Shown: piece after piece, positions 43,294-51,057 of the stretch
Layout of the letters: every line of letters begins with the position of its first letter
How positions within the stretch are numbered: the first letter of the stretch is position 1
Assembly (NCBI GenBank): GCA_963750075.1
Contig: CAVVPG010000003.1
Location: 62,001-126,000, forward strand
From: Bog-473 sp963750075
Lineage (GTDB): Bacteria > Actinomycetota > Acidimicrobiia > Acidimicrobiales > RAAP-2
Direction of reading: 5' to 3'
Length of the DNA stretch: 64,000 nt
Made by a program: the position numbers and the translations under genes
Notes under the pieces: model-generated
The model's input: only the letters and a program-made list of their open reading frames with translations
Databases searched by the model: none
What the model was told of the DNA's origin: nothing

Positions 43294-44592
43294 ATGACGG
43301 CCACAGGGCTAGAAGCCGAAGACCGGGTGGCCGACCAGCCGCCAGGGCATTCGGGAGAACCTGAAGCACTCTTCGAGGAGGCTCGCAAGCGCCGTCGCCG
43401 CCGTTGGATCCTCGGTGGTGCAGTCCTGTGCTTACTTGTGGGCGCACTGGCCGCTGGGCTTGCCGTGAGCGGAAGTGGAGGCGGTCGATCTGCTCGAACG
43501 AGTCAGCACCATCCGGCACCGGCTCGCCGCCCGCTGCTCCGCCGACAGCAGTACAGCGACAGCCCGGAGTCGTGCTTCCGTCATCCGCACTGTTCAACCA
43601 GATCTCCGTCACCCCGAACGGCCTTCTGCTTACCGGTGTGACCATGGCGGCTGGTGAGAATCCACAAGGTCCTTGCGCAGAAGCGCCGCTCAATCCCCAG
43701 TCCCTCGCCGTTGGACACCTCAACGTCGGAAACTGTGCGGATCCACGGTCTTTGGCCAGACGGTCGAAGCAGTGACCACTCAGACTCCGTCCTCGAACAA
43801 TGTCAACGTCTCGGTCAATGCGGTGAATCCGGCAACGGGCCAACTCACCGATGGCCCGGTGGTCATGACTTACGAGTACTCCTCGGACACCCACCTCGTC
43901 ACGGCCTACGGCCCTGATTCGTTGTGGATCTATGACGTGGCGACGACCAACGGAGCCGAGTTGCTTCAGGTGTCCACCCAGTCGGGTGCAGTGGTCGATG
44001 TCGTCCCATGCCAAGGCTGTATCGGCCCCTACTCGCAGCAGACGATGGCGGTGTCTGGGTGGCCAACTCCATCGAGGGGTCTCCGGGGCCAGCACTCTCC
44101 TACGTCGCAACCGGGGCTTCTGCCCCCACCACGGTCGTCGCCGATACCGGATTGGCAATCTGCTGGCTCACCGCTGACGGGACAGACGCATGGGTTGGAG
44201 CGGGGGCCGGTTGGTACTGCGGGAACCAGATGGTCCAGAAGTACGTTGATGGTGCCCGTGGGCCGGTCTACTCCACCCCCAGTGCCGGATTCACGCCATT
44301 CTGGGTCATCGGAGACGCCGCCCACGGCCTTTGGGCGATCCAGTGGACACCACCGGCTTCGCCGGGTGCAAGCAGTTCGCAAAAGATCGTTGCTATCAAC
44401 CCTAATACTGGGGCCGAGTCCGTCGTTGCGACCACGGCTCCCGTTGTGTATCCCAATGGAGTGCCCAGCAATGGACTGGTGCAGGGGCAGGGGGTCTACT
44501 TTGACGGTGCGCTTTACCTCCTCGAACCTCCGTTCCACGAAGACGGCTACCTCGGGTACACCTCAATCATTCGAGTCCCCGTTTCTCCTTGA
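43294..44592 (+). pseudogene. Membrane-anchored beta-propeller-like protein B, three frameshifts
   Basis: With three deleted bases restored the product is about 433 residues. It begins with a soluble stretch (EPEALFEEARKRRRRRW), a transmembrane helix (ILGGAVLCLLVGALAAGLAV) and an outside region with blades: FNQISVTPNGLLLTGVTMA, VMTYEYSSDTHLVTAYGPDSLWIYDVATTNGAELLQVSTQSGAVV in outline, GGVWVANSIEG, DAWVGAGAGWYCG, HGLWAIQWTPP and GVYFDGALYLLEPP. The EAL-EEAR-RRRRRW start is shared with protein A, so the two are paralogues placed head-to-head around GntR. Confidence 0.65.
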
Positions 44593-44707
44593 GATCGTCG
44601 GCACGACTCGCCCAGTCGTAGGTGTCGACGGCAGGGGCCGACAGATCAGTGCCGCAGTCGGAGCAAGGGCGGGTCTTCACGGTGATCGGCACCGAGGTTA
44701 CGCACAT
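44567..44707 (-). CDS. Very small CxxC protein
   Basis: The 46-residue frame starts MCVTSVPITVKTRPCSDCGTDLSAP and ends ASRADDLKEKRGLE. CSDCG could be half of a zinc site. It overlaps the end of the convergent propeller gene by 26 bp. A diverged copy of its first half lies at 41463-41534, which supports a real coding unit. Confidence 0.4.
   Translation of the reverse strand: MCVTSVPITVKTRPCSDCGTDLSAPAVDTYDWASRADDLKEKRGLE
44637..44707. repeat. Imperfect repeat of about 72 bp, copy 2
   Basis: The stretch contains CCGACAGATCAG and ends GGCACCGAGGTTACGCACAT. It pairs with 41463-41534, about 3.2 kb away, and the two lie on either side of the propeller-GntR block. It overlaps the start of the small CxxC protein. 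Confidence 0.5.
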
Positions 44708-44753
44708 AGCTTCGGGCGAACGCTGACCGTGCGTCGGGTGGTCCCCCAAAGGG

Positions 44754-46276
44754 CTACGAAGTGGCATTCGAGACGTAGCTGTAGACCGGAGTGCTCTTCG
44801 CTCCTTGTGCTGCGCCCCCCAGAGCGACGCACGCCTGGGTACTTGGACAGCCAATCAGTCCAATGGAAAGGTAGGACTGGCCGTCGTAGTTGGGCGCTCC
44901 CGGAGGGACCGTGAAGGTCACCTTCTCCCAACTCGACCCACCGTTCGTCGTACCCAGAAGCACCGGCGAACCATCATTATGCACATTGCCGATGACCACC
45001 GGGACCGCCTCTTGACCCCCAAGCCAGCACAGTGTTGAGCTGGCGCAGCTCAGGGTCGTCAGTTGAGGATTGGGAATGTCGGCGGGCAAAGGCCGGAGTT
45101 GCCATGTCAAACCCCCGTCCGTCGTAGTGACGACGGCGCTAATCAGCATCGTGCTGGACGTACTACATGAGTCGGCACCCGGGGGCGGCACATAATGCGA
45201 ACCGAGCACCCTGCACTGCTGGGGGTTAGGGATGCTGGTTACTCCGACGGCCATGCAATCCGAAGCTGTCGTACAGGAAACGGCAATGTTGTAGCCGAAG
45301 CTGAAGTCGGCAGGGGCCGACCGCTCAGCCAATGGACACCCCCGTCGCCCGTGCTCTGCACGAAGCCGCCATCAAAGGTGTTGGTGGCAAGACCTGACTT
45401 CTCGCCGGCTAAGACACAAGAAAGGGCAGTTGCGCAGCTAAGGGACTGAACACGACCGTTTACTGACAACGCTTGTACCGTCCAACTGGCGCCGCCATCG
45501 GTTGATCGCATGAACGACTCATTCACAGGCGGTCCCCCATGAATCCCGAAGTACCGACTACCGAGACCGGACCCAAGATGGCGTTGCAGTCACTGACTCC
45601 TGCATGACAAGAACGCTAAGACGCCAGATTCGGAGAGCGGCATGATCGTCCACTGGTGCCCGCCGTCTGGCGTCGAGAGGAAGACTGATCTGCTCTGGAT
45701 TCTTCCTCCGACGTAGCAGCTCATGGCCGATGCACATGACAGCTGCGTTGTGGGATTAAACCGCTCGGCATGGGAAGAACCGACCAACTCTGCCCGAGGT
45801 CAGATGACACATAAGCGACTCTGAAAGCAGTGGCGCCCCAACCTTGGCAGAGGGAAAGGCTCCCGAGAGCGCATAACAGGCGGAGACGGTTGGACAGTCG
45901 AGACCACCCGGAGGAGGTCCAGCCGTGTTCTGCTGCCAACCAGTGCTCATGAGATCATCCACCAGCTGCCAGCCGGCAGCGTGTGAAGTACTCGGCAGTT
46001 GAGCCGCCGCTGAAAGCGAACGGGCGGCATGCCACTTCGTCGTCCTGAATCCCGAAGAGGGAGAGCTTCCACTCAACGTTAGACCGGTGCCTATCAAGAT
46101 GATGGCTGCGGCTACGAGACCTACAGTCGAATCCATCTGCGCCGATGTGTCTGTCCCCTGTACTTCCTCCCGACTTGCTTACTGCGCAGGGAGTGCGTTA
46201 CTTCGTCCATGGTCAGCGTCGGTTGTGCCGTTTCCACGAAATCCCTAATACGTTCGGCGAGATCAGGCATGTTCAT
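44754..46276 (-). pseudogene. Membrane-anchored BNR/sortilin-like propeller protein, possible anti-sigma factor, about seven frameshifts
   Basis: Pieces add up to about 509 residues after restoring roughly seven bases. The start MNMPDLAERIRDFVETAQPTLTMDEVTHSLRS is a small cytoplasmic part. One transmembrane helix (TVGLVAAAIILIGTGLTL) leads to an outside propeller with repeated CPT/CA-S-C and DGG-SWT motifs: DCPTVSACYALSG, VSSDLGQSWSVLPM, LSCASAMSCYVGG, STPDGGHQWT, STDGGASWTVQALS, LSCATALSCVLAGE, TTDGGLTWQLRPLP. Its start overlaps the ECF sigma stop by 14 bp. A cytoplasmic N-terminus, one helix and a sensing outside domain co-encoded with a sigma factor suggests an anti-sigma or sensor role (inference). 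Confidence 0.6.
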
Positions 46277-46721
46277 CGACCTCCAAGTAACTACGGAGCC
46301 TGGACAGACCCCGATCAAGATGCGTCTGGATAGTGGGCACCTTCGTTCCCGACAGCTCGGCAACTTCACGCATTGTCCAGCCGAAGCCGTGCACCAGTAC
46401 AACCGCTAACCGCTGCTGTTCAGACAGTTGAGCCAGAGCTTGTCCAAGAGCAGGTTCGATCCATGGCTCTCGCCATTCCTGGCGCACGAAGACAGGTGGG
46501 TCTTTGCGATCTCTAGTTCGACTCTGCCCGACTGGAACAAGTACCCAGCAGGATTCTCGATTCCTTCCATTCTGTGCCAGTGCTCCCAAGCCCAGGCAAG
46601 AGCCTCTGCGGTCGCCTCCCGTCCCCGTTCAATACCGAACGCCGCAAAGTGCGCTGCTGCGAAGACTCGGTTCGACTTGGCGCAGGAATAGCTCGAACTC
46701 TTGTTCGGAAGGTGGTTCCAT
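46263..46721 (-). pseudogene. ECF-type RNA polymerase sigma factor, two compensating frameshifts
   Basis: The reconstructed product has 152 residues. Region 2 reads EQEFELFLRQVEPSLRSAL, FGIERGREATAEALAWAWEHWHRM and NPAGYLFQVGQSR; region 4 reads LSEQQRLAVVLVHGFGWTMREVAELSG and VPTIQTHLDRGLSRLRSYL, a clear sigma-70 region 4. One extra and one missing base break the frame. ATG 46721 (MEPPSEQEFELF) was chosen as the only start ahead of region 2. It is translated with the propeller protein that overlaps its end. Confidence 0.7.
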
Positions 46722-46798
46722 TTTGGATGCCCACTTATAGTGACCGTCGAGGCGGGCCAAGTTATGACAGCCAACCCCAGGCGCCGAACTGTCGAATC

Positions 46799-46851
46799 CC
46801 GGTCAGACCTTCGAGGTGGTCGGGACATGCCCACACCCGCCGCCATCGGTC
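46799..46851. repeat. 53-bp direct repeat, copy 1
   Basis: It contains TCGAGGTGGTCGGGACATGC and matches 47857-47909 at 50 of 53 positions in the same orientation. The two copies bracket the 308-codon gene 46877-47803. On the minus strand both encode RVWACPDHLEGLTG close to a stop codon. Confidence 0.8.
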
Positions 46852-46876
46852 ACCGCTCGGATAAGGACCTTCGGGT

Positions 46877-47803
46877 TTAGTCCTCCCAGGTGGCGACGGC
46901 GTCGAGCTGATCGCTGAGTTGTTCCACGATCCTCATAACCGTTGGCATATCGGCTGCCTTGCAGAAGTACGACGCCCACGCACGGTAGCCCCAGCTCAAT
47001 GAGTGGAATCCGACACGGAGTTCCTTGTCTACATGCTCCCATCGATGGACAAACCGCATGCGGCCCTGGTCATCGATTTCGACCGACTCTCCGGAGACGA
47101 CGACATTGGGATGGGTCATGCCACATTGCGCCGAATACAACCCTTTGCGTTGAAGCTCACCAAAGGGATCGTGAGGACCGGAGGATGGCAATGATCGGAC
47201 CGCAAGGTCGGTGTAGGTCGGATAGCCAGAACTTCCACGTCTCCAAGAACGCTCAAAATCAGGATCTCTGCCGAGGGTTGGTGAGAACCATCTCTTTACG
47301 TCATCCCGCAAAGAGACATGTTCTGCCTCCAGGGCGGCTTGGTCGGCGGGATCGATACCCAATCGTTCAGCAGCCTTTCGATACTCTGACCAACAGACGA
47401 GGGCGTTCAACATCACTCTCCATGCCCGTTCGGTGGCATCAACGTCCGGATCGAGTAACCATGCGGTGGTTCCGACCCGTTCCGTAATGGACCGCACCAG
47501 TGGGCCGATTGAGCCGGTGAGTATGCGTGCTCTCAAGACCGATGCAACCGCCCTCAACTGGTATGCAGCCTCTCCAAGGTAAGTCGGCACAGTACGGACG
47601 ACCCACGCTGTGGGTACTTCGGTCCCGAGTGAGGGCAGGATTGCTTGACGATCCTGCGCCCAAACCGCTCCTTCTGCTTCGTCAGCGGAAAATGGCGGCA
47701 ATCCGCCCTCGATGAACAGGTTTGCCATCTGTTCGCACAGCTCGGCAGCTCCTTCGACGTATGCATCGATGGCGGAATCATCGGATGAAAAGTGCATAGA
47801 CAC
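46877..47803 (-). CDS. Hypothetical protein, helical
   Basis: The 308-residue protein is intact. Its helices are amphipathic (AAYQLRAVASVLRARILTG, ATERAWRVMLNALVCWSEYRKAAERLG) with a WLLDPDVDATERAW motif in the middle and a Gly/Ser-rich loop before SAQCGMTHPNVVV. No transmembrane part and no recognised family. It lies between two near-identical 53-bp repeats, so it may have moved as a cassette within the element. ATG 47803; a second Met lies two codons later. Confidence 0.6.
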   Translation of the reverse strand: MSMHFSSDDSAIDAYVEGAAELCEQMANLFIEGGLPPFSADEAEGAVWAQDRQAILPSLGTEVPTAWVVRTVPTYLGEAAYQLRAVASVLRARILTGSIGPLVRSITERVGTTAWLLDPDVDATERAWRVMLNALVCWSEYRKAAERLGIDPADQAALEAEHVSLRDDVKRWFSPTLGRDPDFERSWRRGSSGYPTYTDLAVRSLPSSGPHDPFGELQRKGLYSAQCGMTHPNVVVSGESVEIDDQGRMRFVHRWEHVDKELRVGFHSLSWGYRAWASYFCKAADMPTVMRIVEQLSDQLDAVATWED

Positions 47804-47825
47804 AGACCATATCGGAGGTCGTCCG

Positions 47826-48065
47826 CTAACTACTCGACATGCCCAACTGGCTAAGTCCGGTCAACCCTTCGAGGTGGTCGGGACATGCCCACACCCGCCA
47901 CCATCGGTCTTCCTTGGGACTGAACCATCGCCCGGTGTACGTCGGCTTCACGACAGTGTGTGGCTTGTAGTTGTTGCGAGTACACCATCCGCCAGCAGCG
48001 ATCCGGCTCGGCCATGAAGCCCGAGCAAGGGTCGCCTGGCTCTGGTATCGGACACACGAGGCGAG
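47826..48065 (-). pseudogene. Fragment of a Cys-containing small protein
   Basis: Two frames contribute: CPIPEPGDPCSGFMAEPDRCW upstream, and WCTRNNYKPHTVVKPTYTG then WFSPKEDRWWRVWACPDHLEGLTG downstream, ending in a stop at 47826. Together they look like a small zinc-binding protein split by one indel. Its last 25 codons are duplicated at 46799-46851 behind the neighbouring gene. Confidence 0.35.
47857..47909. repeat. 53-bp direct repeat, copy 2
   Basis: This copy forms the 3' end of the fragment above. It differs from copy 1 by three substitutions: two next to each other near its left end and one in CCGCCACC. Confidence 0.8.
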
Positions 48066-48120
48066 GGTAGACCCGACCCGTGACCCGTGACGCATGATTT
48101 GGAGATGGAGATGACCTCGG

Positions 48121-48660
48121 ATTGGGTATCTGCTGACAATCGCCGGACTTGGATTACTCGGAACGCTTGCCGGGGTCCTCGTCACTCAGCGATGGTCAGA
48201 TCGTCGAGAGGCAGCGAACCTCGTTCGTGAGCAGGAGCGTGAGCAGGAGCGGTGGCGAAGGGAGGACGAGGCACGGACGTTCGATCACAGGCGGGTTGCT
48301 TACTCGGACTTCTATGAGTCACTACAGCGAATGGGCCGACGTGTCTATGACTACGGCATGGGCCTCATGGACGAAGGGATGACCGACGAAGGCGAGCTGC
48401 CATTCGATCGGAATCTGCCGACCTTCGATAGCTTGCAGCACCTCCAGCTCTATGCAACACCAAGCGTTGCACGAGCGGCCAGCGATGCGTATAACGCTGC
48501 TTGGCAATCGGGGCACCACACGTCACCCGGAACCGATGACGACGACTTCTATCGTCGGCAGAACGAATACAACGTGGCCGAGGTCAAGCTGCTTGCGTTG
48601 ATCCGTGAATCTCTTCAATCCCGGACACCTAGGTTGTCGAGCGGCCAGTGCCAACGGGGT
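48121..48660 (+). pseudogene. Membrane protein with long helical domain, frame broken at both ends
   Basis: The frame reads YLLTIAGLGLLGTLAGVLVTQRW (transmembrane helix), then a charged helix (DRREAANLVREQEREQERWRREDEARTFDHRR in outline) and SDFYESLQRMGRRVYDYGMGL, ending near RESLQS. This layout, one helix plus a cytoplasmic helical bundle, is common in actinobacteria without known function. No start exists in frame: a TGA lies at 48112, and an ATG one frame away at 48111 suggests a missing or extra base. The 3' end also seems out of frame. Confidence 0.5.
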
Positions 48661-48724
48661 TGTTCGGGGCTCGAAGCGACGGCCATACCCTGGTGGCGCA
48701 GGACGGTACGCTGTTCGTGTTCTC

Positions 48725-48940
48725 ATGACGGACAACCCGATTGCCGACGATGCGGCGCATGCTTACCGCCTAGCTCAGGCTCGTCGCTTGGTCCGCCTTT
48801 GCAAGGAAGTCGGCGTCAAGGACCCTGAGGACTTGACGCCAGAGGCGATTGCTCATGCGTGCGACGAGCACGGAAGCTGGTGCCAGAGCCGCAGGACTAC
48901 GCCTAATTGGGGTGACACGGCAAGGCCCGCAGTAACCTGA
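48725..48940 (+). CDS. Small hypothetical protein
   Basis: The 71-residue frame starts MTDNPIADDAAHAYRLAQARRLVRLCKEVGV and continues DPEDLTPEAIAHACDEHGSWC. The helical, regular pattern looks coding, though the last 20 residues are less so. No family was recognised. Confidence 0.4.
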   Translation: MTDNPIADDAAHAYRLAQARRLVRLCKEVGVKDPEDLTPEAIAHACDEHGSWCQSRRTTPNWGDTARPAVT

Positions 48941-48987
48941 CGATCCGGTACCAGCCCGTTCAACGAGAGCCTCCGGTGAGGCCGAAG

Positions 48988-49386
48988 TTAGTGCGAGTAA
49001 TCACAGGGCACCCATGGGTCGTCGGCACTAACCACGGAGAAGCAGTAGTCGTACCGTGAGCGCATGATGACATAGGGCTCACACACCCTCACGCTGTTAC
49101 CGACTCCGACAATCTCTAGTAATCGGTCGGGGTCACAGTTACGGTACCGCTTGATCTCCGTATCGAAATCGATGCTGATCACGTTTCCATCGACTTCTAC
49201 CAACTTGCCAGATCGATGCGGCTGACCATAGCTTCGATGGACCTGGATCCAGTGCACGCTGTGACCGGCGAAATACAGCTCGCAGTGGTTCGGGAAAAGA
49301 AGTCCGGTCTTTGGATCTCGCTTTCTCTCCCGCATGTTCGAAGAGTCGGGAAACTCTGGGTTCGACATTTCATTGATGTTCTTCAT
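48988..49386 (-). CDS. Hypothetical protein
   Basis: The 132-residue protein has short motifs HCELYFAGHSVHWIQVHRSYG, LVEVDGNVISIDFDTEIKRYRNCD and a late RSRYDYCFSVVSADDPW, with two Cys and several His that could bind metal. The hydrophobic pattern suggests a compact beta-rich fold. It stands alone on the minus strand; no family was recognised. Confidence 0.45.
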   Translation of the reverse strand: MKNINEMSNPEFPDSSNMRERKRDPKTGLLFPNHCELYFAGHSVHWIQVHRSYGQPHRSGKLVEVDGNVISIDFDTEIKRYRNCDPDRLLEIVGVGNSVRVCEPYVIMRSRYDYCFSVVSADDPWVPCDYSH

Positions 49387-49447
49387 CTAACTCCTCGGGT
49401 TCGGTCGGGGGATTCAGCAACGGCCAGTTCGAGGAAGGCGTCGCCCT

Positions 49448-50136
49448 TTAATCTGGCCGTAGGACTTGGAGAAAGGGTCTTCCCGGAGGGACGGGGGAAC
49501 CCGTTGCTGGGTAGCTGGATGTGCGAGCCACTTGAGGTGCGGGGTGAACGGGGAAATGGGGAACTTGGTCGTCAGGCCGTAGCGATTGAAGCTCCTGCAC
49601 GAACTCTCGATGGTATTGGCGAATCCCCTTGAAGCGAGAGGGTCTGATCCGGCCTCCCGCTTCCGTGCGAACCTTGCCCAAGGCGATGTCAGCCACTTGA
49701 CGTTTACTCAGGCCAAAACGATCACCTACTTCATCCTCATCGTTGCTGAGGCTGGCTAGAAATCGAACATGTCGGACTTCTTCGGTTGAGAGTTGTCGCA
49801 CCCGACCCCGGATGGCCTTCTTCACCTCTGGTTTCCATTGTCCGGTGACGGCTTCTTCCAAAAGTGAGACGCTTTGCAACACGACAGGTTGCCGCACAAG
49901 CTCCGCAAATATCGAGGGAGTTCTCCGGTGGCCAAGTAGTAAGCGACACGGTGGGCCAGTACGTACTTGTCGTCGCCGCCGTCCTTTGCCCTCCACAAGT
50001 AACGTCCTCGTCCGCTGCTGTGGCGGGGTCCCTTCCACGGCCAGCACCCATTCCCGGATTGATCAACGAGCATGAGGAACCGGCCTCGGAAGTTGGCCTG
50101 CGCCTTCTTGTCAAGTCTGACATCCGTGACCTTCAC
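49448..50136 (-). pseudogene. HNH endonuclease with C-terminal helix-turn-helix, one frameshift
   Basis: The first part has DQSGNGCWPWKGP, VLAHRVAYYLATGELP and LCGNLSCCKASHF, the phage-type HNH pattern (CW-W-G, AHR, C-N--C--HF). A missing base near 49855 shifts the frame into KKAIRGRVRQLSTEEVRHVRFL and DRFGLSKRQVADIALGKV, a typical helix-turn-helix tail of such enzymes. The reconstruction has 229 residues. GTG 50136 was chosen as it lies 5 bp after the GIY-YIG stop with AGAGG upstream. It would act as a homing-type or mobile nuclease. Confidence 0.65.
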
Positions 50137-50141
50137 GGGGC

Positions 50142-50633
50142 CTAAGCCTCTGCACTTTCTTGAGCAGGGATGCAAGTCCTTGTGTACGTGCCATCCGCAT
50201 TCCGCTGGTATCCCACCCCGGCGATTCCTCCAGCGTCCTTGAGAGCGGACTCTGCCATCTCAAGAATCGCCGCTCTCGCTAAGGCTTGACCGAAATCGGT
50301 GCTGAGGAGTAGCTCTGCTCCCTCTTGCCAGTGGACTTCCCGCCAGCGGGAGGCTGTCCGTTCAGAGTGCGTCGTCCATCGGTATAGAGCTTCTCTTCGT
50401 ACCAACGCTGTTCGGCTTGGATGCGGTCTGCGTAGTTCCCTGCGCCCCTCTCAAGAACAGACCATGAGAACTCGACGCCCTGCTTGGCCAACTTCCCGAT
50501 AGGGCTGTTTTTGGAGGAGAGGTGCTGAGCGAATCGCACCGGCGTCGTTCGGGTGGTGCATCCGACGTACCAGTGGTGCGTCACTCTCAACAAAATAGAT
50601 CTCGAATCGTTTGGACTCTTCTGACTTGAACAT
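50142..50633 (-). pseudogene. GIY-YIG nuclease-like protein, two frameshifts
   Basis: Pieces combine to 163 residues: FEIYFVES, then HHWYVGCTTRTTPVRFAQHLSS (the GIY-YIG core: IYFV...WYVG-TTR), then NYADRIQAEQRWYEEKLYTDG and GQPPAGGKS, then DFGQALARAAILEMAES to the end. One extra and one missing base break it. Such nucleases are common in mobile elements. It is followed 5 bp later by the HNH gene. Confidence 0.55.
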
Positions 50634-51057
50634 CGACTCACTCTCGTTTCGTGGCGCACGAGGAAGTCGGCGCTCCACCTCTTACGTGAGGAGTTGCACC
50701 CACTCAGACAGGATCAGAGGCGTAACGAGAGTGGGAGCCGGGGCGATGTGGCGAGAGACATTGGTCGCATGGGAGGCAGTCGCCCACCTTGCCGTGGGCT
50801 CTCGAACTTGATCTGGCGAAGATGATGAAGGGTCTTCGAGGAGTTCGAGGGGCAGCCCTAACTCAGGCGAAGACTTCGTAGCGTGCTGGCCCCCAAGGTG
50901 CTGGGCGAACCGCATCGGGATCGTCTTGATGGTCGAGGCTCGTTCTAAGGCTTTGAGTGGTCCGGATCACAGTTCCGTACCATCAACGGGTTAGCGGCCC
51001 TCCTGTGGCCATACGGCGGGCAATGCGGGGGGTGTGGTTCGGGTGGGATTGGGGGTT
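50634..51057 (-). other. Spacer with a degraded second GIY-YIG-like fragment
   Basis: About 420 bp lie between the GIY-YIG gene and the primase gene. On the minus strand near 50915 the sequence TIKTIPMRFAQHLGGQHAT resembles TTRTTPVRFAQHLSS of the neighbouring GIY-YIG gene, so part of that gene was duplicated and then decayed. Nothing else recognisable was found. Confidence 0.4.

Noticed and set aside
46263..46276. Sigma/propeller overlap as a sequencing artefact only
   Set aside because: The overlap ATGAACATGCC includes a proper start and the sigma stop in different frames, independent of the indels farther inside both genes.
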